Shown here: positions 18,411 through 26,605 of the stretch, piece after piece | How the letters are laid out: every line of letters starts with the position of its first letter | How positions within the stretch are numbered: the stretch's first letter is position 1 | Assembly: GCA_900551115.1 (NCBI GenBank) | Contig: URUY01000025.1 | Location: 1 to 56,365 of the forward strand | Length of the DNA: 56,365 bases | DNA from: an uncultured Lachnospiraceae bacterium | GTDB lineage: Bacteria; Bacillota; Clostridia; Lachnospirales; Lachnospiraceae | Direction of reading: 5' to 3' | Notes under the pieces: model-generated | Seen by the model: the letters and a program-made list of their open reading frames with translations, nothing else | Database searches by the model: none | Told to the model about the DNA's origin: nothing | Program-made: the position numbers and the translations under genes

Positions 18411-19897
18411 GCGAACATCTCCAGTCCTTTCCTGATAAGATTCACAAGAAACTGCGACATGGTTCCCAATACAATATTCAAAACCACGAGACAGCTTCCC
18501 GAAACCGCAAACAGCTTCTGTTCCTTAAATTTACGCTTTTCATAGGCTGTTTCTGCCGGCGTATAGATTCTGATTACCGTTTTCATAAAATAAATAGCAT
18601 TTAATATGGTACTGATTGCCAGTGCAAGCAAGGCCGGCAGCATCTTGCCCTGATTCTGCACCGCTGCCTGGGCAAACAAAAGCTTGCTGATAAAACCGGA
18701 AAACAGCGGTATGCCCACCATGGACAGAGAGCCGGCAGCAAAGGCCAGTCCGGCAATCTTATTGCGGTAAGCCGCACCTGTCAAATCTGCAAAATGCTTG
18801 CTCTGTCCCGAAGCATCCGTCAGCCCCACACCGGCAATAAACAATAATGCCTTAGTCGCCGCATGGGAAAAAATATGGAAAACTGCCGCAACCATGCCCG
18901 CCTGGGTTCCCATACCGATACCCATATAGATATAGCCAATCTGCGCCACAGAGGAAAAGGCAATCATACGCCGGATATCATTTTCCTTGATAGCGCTTAA
19001 GGAGCCGAATATCATGCCTGCAAGTCCGAATACAAAAAGCACATTGGTAATCCGGCTGCTTAAAAATATGTCAAATCCGATAACCCGGTAAATAATCTTA
19101 ATCAGCAGGAAAATATATCCCTTGCTTACCAGGCTGGAAAGAATCGCCGCACTGGAAGCCGTAGAGTAGCCGTAAGCATCGGGGACCCAGGTATGGAAGG
19201 GAAACAGGGCGCTCTTGATGGCAAGTCCCACCGTCATCAGCCCGATTGTGACGGTAAGAGGTACATGATACTGTCCCGATGCCTGAAGCACAGCCACTGC
19301 CTCTTTAATATTGCTCATAAGCAGATGCCCCGTAAGGTCATAGAGCATACACAATCCCATTAAAAGCAGGCCGGATCCTAAAAGACTCATAATCATATAG
19401 CGTACCGCCGCTTCAATGGTTCTTCCGGTCTGTCTTATCATAATCAGTCCGCATGCCGAAATGGTATTTATTTCCACAAATACATATGCCGTAAAAAGGT
19501 CGTTGGTATAAACAAGGGCAAGCAGAGAACACAGCATCATATTGGTCAAAATGTAGTAATAATTCAGCTTGGAGCCTTCTATCTCCTCATCTAAATGCCT
19601 CTTTCCTCCCCAGAGGGAAAAGAGCATAATCATGCAGAAAAAGAACGCCGTGGCAGATTCCAGTACTCCTGCCCGGATTTCATTGCCGAAGGGCGCCGGA
19701 AAATGCCCCATCATATAAACAAAGCTTTCTCCGGTCTGCCAGGTAAAGAGAAAGGTCGCTGCTGACAGTGCCGCAACCGTAAGAATGACCGCCTGATTTA
19801 AAATGCGGGCAGCCCTTCCCTTTAATACGGAGCTGACAGAGCCGGAAAACAGGGATAATATAATGGAGAAAAACGGAAAATTCTGTACGAAAGCCAT
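18407..19897 (-). CDS. Proton-conducting antiporter subunit (MrpD/NuoN-like), 496 aa
   Basis: Fourth large antiporter-family subunit, first of the four in transcription order and directly behind the NuoK/MrpC-type gene, the place MrpD holds in Mrp operons. Seen: VEINTISACGLIMIRQT with the Glu, GLAIKSALFPFHTWVPDAYGYSTASSAAILSSLVSKG with both Lys, and RRMIAFSSVAQIGYIYMG. Its start follows the mrpC-type stop immediately. Confidence 0.87.
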   Translation of the reverse strand: MAFVQNFPFFSIILSLFSGSVSSVLKGRAARILNQAVILTVAALSAATFLFTWQTGESFVYMMGHFPAPFGNEIRAGVLESATAFFFCMIMLFSLWGGKRHLDEEIEGSKLNYYYILTNMMLCSLLALVYTNDLFTAYVFVEINTISACGLIMIRQTGRTIEAAVRYMIMSLLGSGLLLMGLCMLYDLTGHLLMSNIKEAVAVLQASGQYHVPLTVTIGLMTVGLAIKSALFPFHTWVPDAYGYSTASSAAILSSLVSKGYIFLLIKIIYRVIGFDIFLSSRITNVLFVFGLAGMIFGSLSAIKENDIRRMIAFSSVAQIGYIYMGIGMGTQAGMVAAVFHIFSHAATKALLFIAGVGLTDASGQSKHFADLTGAAYRNKIAGLAFAAGSLSMVGIPLFSGFISKLLFAQAAVQNQGKMLPALLALAISTILNAIYFMKTVIRIYTPAETAYEKRKFKEQKLFAVSGSCLVVLNIVLGTMSQFLVNLIRKGLEMFA

Positions 19898-20272
19898 TTA
19901 TCTGCCCTCCTTTTTCAGAAGAGCGGATATCTCGTCCAAATCCAGAGTATGATATCTCCGGTACAGCCTGATGGTCAGCGACAGCATCAGCGCCGTTACA
20001 GACACGGACACTACAATGCCGGTAAGCACCAGACCGCTGGGTACCGGATTGATATAGGCTTCTACGCTCTGCACCCCGTCTACTACAATAGGGGCTGTCC
20101 TTCCGGCAATATATCCCTTTTCGGCCAAAAACAGATAAATCGCACCGTCCATGATATTCAGGCCGATAATTTTTTTAATCATATTTTTCTGTAAAAGCAG
20201 ATTACAAAAACCGATTCCGAACAGAATCATGGCAACCGCTTCTCCATAGTTAATAAGCAGATTGGAACCCAT
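19898..20272 (-). CDS. MrpC/NuoK-type antiporter subunit
   Basis: A 124-residue, three-helix membrane protein of the NuoK/MrpC/MnhC family. Seen: NYGEAVAMILFGIGFCNLLLQKNMIKKIIGLNIMDGAIYLFL, with an internal Glu in helix 1 and the typical K-IIGLN turn, and a third helix DPVPSGLVLTGIVVSVSVTALML-like (NPVPSGLVLTGIVVSVSV). Genes on both sides abut it without spacing. Confidence 0.88.
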   Translation of the reverse strand: MGSNLLINYGEAVAMILFGIGFCNLLLQKNMIKKIIGLNIMDGAIYLFLAEKGYIAGRTAPIVVDGVQSVEAYINPVPSGLVLTGIVVSVSVTALMLSLTIRLYRRYHTLDLDEISALLKKEGR

Positions 20273-21196
20273 TTAAAAGCCTCCCTTCCGAAACAGGGCA
20301 TAAAAAGCATACATTGTACAGGCAACCACCAGCCCTACGCAGATATTTAAGGGCAGAATCAGGCCGCTGCTTAAAATAGCGCCCGGCGTACCTAAAGGGA
20401 TACCGCTGTGCAGACCGTTTGCTCCCGTATAAAAGGAGTAGCTTTTTGCCAGACAGTAAAAGGAAAGGGAACAAAAGCATACCCTTTTATAGGTTTTCTC
20501 CGTAAAGAAACGCTCTGTTTTTTCAAAGCCGAAAGCATTCAGATACAGAATAAGCCCGGCGCCCATAATGGCTCCTCCCGAAAAACCGCCTCCCGGAGAC
20601 AGATGGCCGTTCAAAATTACATAAATACCGAATATCATAATCATGGGCACCAGAATAAACGCTGCCTTTTGCAGAATCGTATCGTTTTTCGGCTCATAGA
20701 TACGGTCATTATCCTCTTTCTGGCCCTTGTTTTTCCGCATAAGTACCAATACCGTAACCGTAGCAATAAACAGCACATGGGATTCGCCCAGCGTATCAAA
20801 GGCACGATAGTCTAAAATCATGCCGGTTACAATATTGACCGCGCCCGTTTCATCCAGTCCTTTTTCAATATATCTGGCCGACACCTCGTTGTTATCCGGG
20901 TTGGCTGCATTGCCCACAGGCGGCAGATAAGATACCGCGCTTAACAGCACCCCTATCAGCAAAACGCAGAATACGCCGGACAGAATACGGTACAGATACT
21001 TAAAAAGCCTGTATTCTTTGTTATGCTCCACATCATTGACGCGTTCCACTATCATCTGCTGCTCCCGCATACGCTCCACTATGGTCTGGGGCGGCAGGGT
21101 ATATTCCTTTTGAGGCTTCATTTCCACATTGCCGGTATACAGGTCCTGCTCTCCGTCAAGCCAGGAAAAGAACCGGCTCTTTTTATTACTTTTCAT
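20273..21196 (-). CDS. Fused MbhE/MrpB-type antiporter subunit
   Basis: A membrane protein combining two units that are separate genes in many Mrp/Mbh operons. An MbhE-like part (around ETGAVNIVTGMILDYRAFDTLGESHVLF) is followed by an MrpB/MbhF-like part (MIMIFGIYVILNGHLSPGGGFSGGAIMGAG). Start chosen at MKSNKKSRFF (21196), which has GAGG upstream; the frame is open to 21226. About 80 polar residues precede the first helix, an uncommon cytoplasmic head. It overlaps the end of the DUF4040 gene by 11 bases. Confidence 0.83.
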   Translation of the reverse strand: MKSNKKSRFFSWLDGEQDLYTGNVEMKPQKEYTLPPQTIVERMREQQMIVERVNDVEHNKEYRLFKYLYRILSGVFCVLLIGVLLSAVSYLPPVGNAANPDNNEVSARYIEKGLDETGAVNIVTGMILDYRAFDTLGESHVLFIATVTVLVLMRKNKGQKEDNDRIYEPKNDTILQKAAFILVPMIMIFGIYVILNGHLSPGGGFSGGAIMGAGLILYLNAFGFEKTERFFTEKTYKRVCFCSLSFYCLAKSYSFYTGANGLHSGIPLGTPGAILSSGLILPLNICVGLVVACTMYAFYALFRKGGF

Positions 21197-21449
21197 CTTC
21201 TTCGACCTCTTCTTCCCTGATTGCATGTATTTTCTTTAGGGTTACAAAAAACAGAATACTGGTTACACCGGCGCCTACCGCAGCCTCCGTAATGGCAAGG
21301 TCGGGGGACTCCAGGCAAATCCATATCATAGACATTACCAGAGAAAAGGACATATAAATAATGATAGAGTTTAACAGGTTTTTGGAAAAGCTGACCGATA
21401 TGGCGCATACCACTAAAAACCCCAGTAACAAATATTGCAGAACGGTCAT
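21186..21449 (-). CDS. MbhD/DUF4040-type antiporter subunit
   Basis: An 87-residue, three-helix protein matching the DUF4040/MbhD subunit, the part homologous to the C-terminal piece of MrpA. Seen: the SPDLAITEAAVGAGVTSILFFVTL motif, with acidic residues in the membrane that are conserved in the family, then a short acidic tail. It overlaps both neighbours by a few bases, indicating translational coupling. Confidence 0.85.
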   Translation of the reverse strand: MTVLQYLLLGFLVVCAISVSFSKNLLNSIIIYMSFSLVMSMIWICLESPDLAITEAAVGAGVTSILFFVTLKKIHAIREEEVEEDEK

Positions 21450-21784
21450 TTTTCTTCCTCCTCTTCCTTACAGATACAGCAGTCTTTAGAGAGGTTCTCA
21501 TTCGTCTCTGCCTCCAGTCTTGCTATCAGATGAGAGGATACCGGAGAAGCACACCATAAAAACAGAACCACCAGCGCCATTTTCAGGGTAGTGAAGTTAA
21601 GGCCTGAAAAAATCATCAGCCCCACCATGGAAAAGCTAATCCCCAGGGTATCTCCCATAGCCGCCGCATGCATACGGTTCAGCACATATTTATAACGGAA
21701 AACCCCAATCAGTTCCACACAGAAAATAGTAATTCCTATCAGTATGAACACCGTTCCTGCAATAAATTTAATCCACGCAAGCAT
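21446..21784 (-). CDS. mrpG: Cation/H+ antiporter subunit G (MrpG/MnhG)
   Basis: A three-helix MrpG-family subunit, 112 residues from the chosen start MLAWIKFIAG (21784), which has AAGGAG upstream; a longer GTG-initiated reading reaches 21841. Seen: GVFRYKYVLNRMHAAAMGDTLGI, the classic MnhG signature (R-[LM]-HA-[AS]-[ST]-K/G), followed by the LWCASPVSSHLIARLE segment typical of the C-terminus. Confidence 0.88.
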   Translation of the reverse strand: MLAWIKFIAGTVFILIGITIFCVELIGVFRYKYVLNRMHAAAMGDTLGISFSMVGLMIFSGLNFTTLKMALVVLFLWCASPVSSHLIARLEAETNENLSKDCCICKEEEEEK

Positions 21785-22106
21785 CCTTATCCCTCTCCTT
21801 TTCCTCTTCTTCCTTTTTCTGCTTTTCAGCCAGATAAACACCCATATAAACCTTCGTCAGTACAATTACGGAAAGGAAGCTTATCATAGCGTATATCAGA
21901 CAGATATCCACCAGATACCCTTCTCCTAAAAGCTGGGAAAATACTGCAATCATGACCATTACCATGGTACCCATCATATTCACAGCCACTATCCGGTCTG
22001 CAATTTTAGGGCCGCGCACTGCCTTAAGCAGGCAGGCAAACAAAAGCAGCGCCATAAAAATAAGCACTACGATATATTCTGCATGATATAACTTTTCTAA
22101 AGTCAT
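21768..22106 (-). CDS. mrpF: Cation/H+ antiporter subunit F (MrpF/MnhF)
   Basis: A 112-residue three-helix subunit of the MrpF/MnhF family. The signature VRGPKIADRIVAVNMMGTMVM is present (family pattern RGP..DR..A.N..G). A Lys/Glu-rich tail overlaps the start of mrpG. It lies 16 bases after mrpE. Confidence 0.88.
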   Translation of the reverse strand: MTLEKLYHAEYIVVLIFMALLLFACLLKAVRGPKIADRIVAVNMMGTMVMVMIAVFSQLLGEGYLVDICLIYAMISFLSVIVLTKVYMGVYLAEKQKKEEEEKERDKDACVD

Positions 22107-22122
22107 ATTTTTTCTTTCCTCC

Positions 22123-22581
22123 TTACGCCTCCAGTTTTTGAAGCAGTCTTACAAAAACAGAGGAATCCATTCCCTCTGCCAGACTTTTATCAAGGCAATG
22201 CACCGTATATTCGTCCTCTTTTAAGGATATTGTTATGGTACCGGGTGTCAGGGTAATGGAGTTTGCCAAAAGCACCCTCGCCGTTTTTGTTTTTAAATCG
22301 GTCTTAAAATGTATGATGACCGGCTCGTTTTGAAAATGCGGTGATAAAATCATATGCATAACCGCAGCATTGGCCTTTATAATTTCCCATACAAGCACCA
22401 CGGCATACTGCAACAGCCGCAGGCTCTTTTTCATAAGCAGCAAATCCTTTTTTATACTGTAATCCAAAAAGGCACAGACAAAAGCATACATTGCCGCAGC
22501 AATCACCAGACCAAACAGAAGGATTTCCGGTGTAATATTTCCGTTAAAGATAATCCACATAAGAAAAAATATTATGTACAT
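22123..22581 (-). CDS. mrpE: Cation/H+ antiporter subunit E (MrpE/MnhE)
   Basis: First gene of the ten-gene antiporter operon. A 152-residue MrpE/MnhE protein: two N-terminal helices, then a cytoplasmic domain with the signature VLLANSITLTPGTITISLKEDEYTVHCLD. The operon order E-F-G-D-(E/B)-C-D-D-D-D resembles the membrane arm of archaeal Mbh hydrogenases and bacterial Mrp antiporters. The operon begins just past the trxA terminator, so it has its own promoter within 22582-22645 (a TTTGCAAA/TTGCTTTCA region), which I cannot define further. Confidence 0.88.
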   Translation of the reverse strand: MYIIFFLMWIIFNGNITPEILLFGLVIAAAMYAFVCAFLDYSIKKDLLLMKKSLRLLQYAVVLVWEIIKANAAVMHMILSPHFQNEPVIIHFKTDLKTKTARVLLANSITLTPGTITISLKEDEYTVHCLDKSLAEGMDSSVFVRLLQKLEA

Positions 22582-22645
22582 AGCAGCCTCCTTTCTGAAA
22601 TGATTTTGCTTTCATGCACTAATGCATTAATGTATTTTTTGCAAG

Positions 22646-22675
22646 ACAAAAAAGAATCCCGCAAGCGGGATTCCC
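22646..22675 (-). terminator. Rho-independent terminator of trxA
   Basis: Perfect 9-bp stem GAATCCCGC (22654-22662) / GCGGGATTC (22665-22673) with an AA loop; on the minus strand it is followed by TTTTTT (22653-22648). It separates the trxA transcript from the antiporter operon. Confidence 0.88.
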
Positions 22676-22728
22676 TGTATGCATATTGCCGCACACGCTC
22701 TGTTTAAATATACTATAGTTTAAATATA

Positions 22729-23046
22729 CTATAATGCCTCTTTGATTTTTTCCGTAAGCTGTGCTGCACTCATGGCACCCACACAGGTTGCCTTAACCTC
22801 GCCGCCCTTAAAAACCAGAAAAGTGGGAATGCTCACAACACGATATTTCTGTGCCAGTTCGTTTTCCTCATCTACATTTAATTTTCCAACCTTGACCTGG
22901 CCTGAAAGTTCTTCTGCCAGACGCTCTACAACGGGGGCCATCATCTTGCAGGGGCCGCACCAGTCGGCATAAAAATCTACTAATACCGGCAGCTCTGACT
23001 GTAATACTTCTGCTTCAAAATTCTGCTTCGTAAATTTTAATTCCAT
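22729..23046 (-). CDS. trxA: Thioredoxin
   Basis: Small cytoplasmic dithiol-disulfide carrier, about 105 residues. The active site is DFYADWCGPCKMM (Cys32/Cys35 from the chosen start), with the cis-Pro segment VSIPTFLVFKGGE and C-terminal GAMSAAQL. Start chosen at MELKFTKQ (23046), with AAGGAAAGG nine bases upstream; two in-frame ATGs lie just before it. It follows trmB by 44 bases and ends before a perfect terminator. Confidence 0.94.
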   Translation of the reverse strand: MELKFTKQNFEAEVLQSELPVLVDFYADWCGPCKMMAPVVERLAEELSGQVKVGKLNVDEENELAQKYRVVSIPTFLVFKGGEVKATCVGAMSAAQLTEKIKEAL

Positions 23047-23090
23047 AGCTCTCATCCTTTCCTTCATGTATCTATTGTTATTGTCACCAG

Positions 23091-23729
23091 TTACCTGTAA
23101 ATAATGTACTTGCAGATAGGATTTCCCATCGCGGAAAATTTTTCCTCATATTCCGTCATGATATTGCCTGCAAGCATGGCGTCCTCATGGTGCAAATCAT
23201 AAGTAACCGCCTCCGCCTTCCAGCCTGTACCGGCAAGCTCTTCCACCGCAAAATCAAACAGCGCTCTGTTGTCCGTTTTAAATTCCAGGCGTCCCTCCGG
23301 CTTTAAGATAAAATCATAGCGCTCCAAAAACTGTCTGGAGGGCAGTCGTCTCTTTGCATGCCTGTCCTTGGGCCAGGGGTCCGAAAAGTTTAAGTATATC
23401 TTGTCCACTTCTCCCTTACCGAACACCTCCGTAATCTCCTCTGCATCCATACGGATAAACAAAAGATTGGGCAGTTCTTCCTCCTCCATCTTCTGGATGG
23501 CTCTTAACAGAACGCTGGAATATTTTTCAATTCCTACATAATTAATATCGGGATTTAATTTGGCAAGTGTATGCAAAAACTTTCCTTTACCCATGCCGAT
23601 TTCTATCCGCACCGGATTAGCATTGCCAAACAGCTCTCTCCATCTTCCCTGCTGCGCCTTCGGGTCATGTACTGCAAAACGGCTCTCCCCGATAGTTTCA
23701 CGGGAGCCTGTAATATTTCTTAAACGCAT
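23091..23729 (-). CDS. trmB: tRNA (guanine-N7-)-methyltransferase
   Basis: SAM-dependent enzyme making m7G46 in tRNA. Length 212 fits. Seen: SAM-binding EIGMGKGKFLHTLA, YVGIEKYSSVLLRA, the NLLFIRMDAEEI strand, NFSDPWPKDRHAKRRL, which carries the catalytic/target-binding Asp, and the C-terminal YEEKFSAMGNPICK. It is divergent from the D,D-carboxypeptidase gene across a 226-base gap (start to start) that holds the plus-strand promoter. Confidence 0.94.
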   Translation of the reverse strand: MRLRNITGSRETIGESRFAVHDPKAQQGRWRELFGNANPVRIEIGMGKGKFLHTLAKLNPDINYVGIEKYSSVLLRAIQKMEEEELPNLLFIRMDAEEITEVFGKGEVDKIYLNFSDPWPKDRHAKRRLPSRQFLERYDFILKPEGRLEFKTDNRALFDFAVEELAGTGWKAEAVTYDLHHEDAMLAGNIMTEYEEKFSAMGNPICKYIIYR

Positions 23730-23817
23730 ATTGTCCTTTCACCATAAATCTTTCTTATATGATTTATTTAGTATAGACTATTTTTTAAAAAAAGGAAAGC
23801 ATTGGATAAGAAATACT

Positions 23818-23845
23818 TTGGTTTTTGTTAAAAATAGTGTATGAT
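23818..23845 (+). promoter_or_regulatory. Candidate SigA-type promoter for the D,D-carboxypeptidase gene
   Basis: TTGGTT (23818-23823), 16-base spacer, TATGAT (23840-23845). A transcript starting near 23852 would begin at the first possible ATG (23854), which argues that translation starts further in, at TTG 23956, leaving a leader of about 100 bases. Confidence 0.5.
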
Positions 23846-23880
23846 AAGAATATGTGCGGAAAAATTTTTTTCTGTTTTTC

Positions 23881-23934
23881 CATTATTTATTGCTATGTCG
23901 TTATTCATTACTATATCGTTATTTATTACTATGT
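23881..23934 (+). repeat. Three tandem 18-bp imperfect repeats in the carboxypeptidase leader
   Basis: Units at 23881-23898, 23899-23916 and 23917-23934 follow the pattern YRTTATTYATTRCTATRT with few differences. They lie between the promoter and the likely TTG start codon. If translated from 23854 they would give a repeating aromatic/Leu-rich peptide unlike any signal sequence. Confidence 0.75.
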
Positions 23935-23955
23935 ACAGAAAGGTTGTTGTATATC

Positions 23956-25449
23956 TTGCGTAAGCTTTATCATAAATTATGTGTTTCCTTATCCGTCCTC
24001 TGTGCAGTCAGCCTGTGGCACTCCGCCTCCCTGACTGTTTCTGCTCTCCCTGTTCTGACAGAACCGGAAGAGAGGATTTCCATTCCCATAGAAACCAACG
24101 CCATCCCCAACTGGCCGGATGGCCCTGTTGTAAACGCCCAGTCCGCCATTCTGATGGATGCGGACAGCGGTGCTGTTTTATATGCCAAAAATGTACACGA
24201 GAGGCTCTATCCTGCCAGCACCACCAAGCTGCTGACATGTCTTTTGGCTATGGAAAACTGTTCTTTGGATGAGATTGTAACCTTTTCCCACAGCGCCGTA
24301 TTTGACACTCCCAGAGACAGCTCCAACATCGCTATTGATGAAGGGGAAGAGCTTACCATGGAGCAGTGCCTGAACGCCATTCTGATTGCTTCCGCCAACG
24401 AGGTTTCCTTTGCCGTGGCAGAGCATATCTCCGGCACCTGGCCGGAGTTTGCCGAGCTGATGAATGAGCGGGCTACGGAGCTTGGCTGTGTGGATTCCCA
24501 TTTTGTCAATCCTAACGGTCTGCCGGATGAGAACCATTACACCTCTGCCTACGACCTTGCCGTCATAGGACGTGCTTTTTTTGCCAATGAGCTTCTGTGC
24601 AAAATTTCTTCCTCCTCACGGCTGGAAATTCCTCCCTCAGACAAGCAGCCGGACAATATTATCGAGGTATCCAGAAACCAGCTTCTGCCGGGCAAGACCT
24701 ATGCTTACGAATACCTTGTGGGCAGCAAGACCGGTTATACTGTGGCTGCCAGAGGCACTTTGGTTTCCTGTGCGGAAAAAGACGGTATGAAGCTGATTGC
24801 CGTGGTAATGGTAGAAGACTCTCCCTCCCAGTTCGCAGATACGGTGGCACTGTTTGACTACGGCTTCAGTAATTTTGACCGGGTAAATATTTCCCAGACA
24901 GAGACAAGGTTTAACATCGACAATGCCAGCTTTTTTTACAGCGATAACGATATTTTCGGCAGCTCTAAGCCGATTCTCTCCTTAAATACGGAGGATTGCA
25001 TCATTTTGCCAAAAACCATAGCCTTTGAGGATATAACCTCTGCCATTTCCTACGATACAGGGGATGAAGGGCAGGCTGCCCTGATTACTTATACCTATGA
25101 GGATTATTTTCTCGGCTCCGTGTCGGTGGATTTCGCCGCCGATGCCCAGGAGAGCTATTCCTTTGAGAGCGGCGCCATGCAGAATCCTAAGGAGGAATCT
25201 GAAGATACCGACTCTGCCAAACCCAAAGTCATCTTTATCAATATCTTCAAAGTACTGCTTAGCATCTTAGGCGTTGCCGGCGCTGTGATTTTGATAATTG
25301 TTGCCCATGCTTTCTTTACCAATTACCATTTTTCCCAAAGGGACCGGGCAAGCCGCAGAAGCTGGCTTCGGGACCGCCGCAAAAAGCGCAGGCATTACCA
25401 CAAAAAAAGACCGAAACGGCCTCGCAGATTCAGAGATTATGATTTTTAA
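23956..25449 (+). CDS. dacF: D-alanyl-D-alanine carboxypeptidase (peptidase S11)
   Basis: Penicillin-binding protein that trims the terminal D-Ala of peptidoglycan stem peptides outside the membrane. From the chosen TTG start the protein begins MRKLYHKLCVSLSVLCAVS, a normal signal peptide ending near SLTVSA. The ATG at 23854 would put 34 odd hydrophobic residues in front and almost coincide with the predicted transcript start. Catalytic motifs: PASTTKLL (Ser88, Lys91), SANEVS (SxN) and GSKTGYT (KTG). A C-terminal beta-rich domain, one membrane helix (VLLSILGVAGAVILIIV) and a very basic Arg/Lys tail follow. The symbol dacF is by family; dacA/dacB cannot be excluded. Confidence 0.88.
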   Translation: MRKLYHKLCVSLSVLCAVSLWHSASLTVSALPVLTEPEERISIPIETNAIPNWPDGPVVNAQSAILMDADSGAVLYAKNVHERLYPASTTKLLTCLLAMENCSLDEIVTFSHSAVFDTPRDSSNIAIDEGEELTMEQCLNAILIASANEVSFAVAEHISGTWPEFAELMNERATELGCVDSHFVNPNGLPDENHYTSAYDLAVIGRAFFANELLCKISSSSRLEIPPSDKQPDNIIEVSRNQLLPGKTYAYEYLVGSKTGYTVAARGTLVSCAEKDGMKLIAVVMVEDSPSQFADTVALFDYGFSNFDRVNISQTETRFNIDNASFFYSDNDIFGSSKPILSLNTEDCIILPKTIAFEDITSAISYDTGDEGQAALITYTYEDYFLGSVSVDFAADAQESYSFESGAMQNPKEESEDTDSAKPKVIFINIFKVLLSILGVAGAVILIIVAHAFFTNYHFSQRDRASRRSWLRDRRKKRRHYHKKRPKRPRRFRDYDF

Positions 25450-25452
25450 GAG

Positions 25453-25486
25453 TAAAGGGACTGCCATATGCAGCCCCTTATTTTTA
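25453..25486 (+). terminator. Rho-independent terminator of the carboxypeptidase gene
   Basis: Stem AAGGG-A-CTGC / GCAG-C-CCCTT (one A-C mismatch) with loop CATAT, followed by ATTTTT (25480-25485). It begins within four bases of the stop codon. Confidence 0.8.
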
Positions 25487-25526
25487 TCGCTGTTATTCTT
25501 TTATCCTGTCCTGCTCTTTTGCTGCC

Positions 25527-26489
25527 TTACGCCTTTTCATTACTCCCTCTGTGCCGTCTTTTTCTGCGCTGCTCTCTCGCATGCTCTTTCCGTTCTCTGA
25601 CAGCCTCCGCTTCCTCCTCACTGACAAGCTTGGTGGTTTTTACTATATACACTGCTTTGCTTCCCGCTTTCCGAATGCGGATTTTCCCCTTCATAAAGCC
25701 ATGCACGCTGCAGTTTCCCACACAGTAATAGTGTTTTCCGTTTGTGGTAAACCACCTTATTTTCCGTTTTATATTGCTGCGGCAAAGATAACACTTGCAG
25801 CTTGTAACCTCTCTGTCTGCCAGCGCTGCTTCTTTGCTGGAAAATACGCGGGAAATATATTTTGCATAAGTCGGAAATACAACCTTTACTTCTTCTTCCT
25901 TATTTTTCGGCGGTGTGAACACATCATAAGAGCAATATTCACATATCTTCTCCGGTATCTTTGCCAGTACCTTTCCCGTATAATAGGCATCGCTGAATGC
26001 CCGGTGAAACGGAATGTCCTTTTCAATTCCCAAAAAATCAACGGCATATTCCAAAGACCGCCTGCTCTTTTCATCTTCAAAGGCCAACGCAAAAAGCTTC
26101 TGCACATCTAAAAATTTAATCGGTCCCGCACCAAGCGGTTCCATATCGTAATATTTCATATTGCTCTGAAGCTCATGTAAATCAGTCGGTCCCCATGTAC
26201 AAAAAATGTACTCCTCCTTACCGCACCACGCAAGAAACGCCTCCATGACCTCCTTAAAGGGTCTTCCCTTCTGCAGCTCCTGCATCTTAAGATGAATCAG
26301 TCTGCTGGTAATCCTGTGCATCTCATGATACACCTGCGGTTTAATAAGCCTGCTGAACTCGCCGACCATTCTCTTTTCATCATTTAACCGGACAGCTCCT
26401 ATTTCAATAATTTCAAAAGTCAGCCTGCTGTCTGTCTCTTCTGTTTTACTGCTCTGATTCCACTCCAAATCCAGTACAATATAATTCAT
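25527..26489 (-). CDS. 3'-5' exonuclease, DEDDh family
   Basis: Exonuclease-fold protein of about 320 residues. Motif I is IVLDLEWNQ (Asp-x-Glu) at the N-terminus; EIIEIGAVRL, the second-Asp region FCTWGPTDLHEL and HRAFSDAYYTGKVL (His and Asp of motif III) follow. A C-terminal region has two Cys pairs (CKCYLCRSNIKRK; YCVGNC), a possible zinc ribbon, then a very basic tail. This composition resembles KapD/EXOIII-like proteins of Firmicutes. Start chosen at MNYIVLDLEW (26489) with AAAGGA upstream; the frame is open to 26588. A TATAAT (26600-26605) just upstream may be its -10. DNA versus RNA substrate is not resolved. Confidence 0.78.
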   Translation of the reverse strand: MNYIVLDLEWNQSSKTEETDSRLTFEIIEIGAVRLNDEKRMVGEFSRLIKPQVYHEMHRITSRLIHLKMQELQKGRPFKEVMEAFLAWCGKEEYIFCTWGPTDLHELQSNMKYYDMEPLGAGPIKFLDVQKLFALAFEDEKSRRSLEYAVDFLGIEKDIPFHRAFSDAYYTGKVLAKIPEKICEYCSYDVFTPPKNKEEEVKVVFPTYAKYISRVFSSKEAALADREVTSCKCYLCRSNIKRKIRWFTTNGKHYYCVGNCSVHGFMKGKIRIRKAGSKAVYIVKTTKLVSEEEAEAVRERKEHAREQRRKRRHRGSNEKA

Positions 26490-26605
26490 TACCGTTCCTT
26501 TTACCCACAAAGCGCTGTGCTTCGTCATTTCACGGCACAGGCAGTGCCTCACTTCCTGTGCTGCTTTGCCATGCTGCGCATTAACCATATCTGCTTTCTA
26601 TTATA

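Noticed and set aside
23881..23934. CRISPR-like array
   Set aside because: The repeats are contiguous 18-mers with no spacers and no cas genes are present.
23854..23955. N-terminal extension of the carboxypeptidase from the first ATG
   Set aside because: It is made from tandem DNA repeats, lacks a ribosome-binding site, starts at the predicted transcript start and does not look like a signal peptide; TTG at 23956 explains the family N-terminus better.
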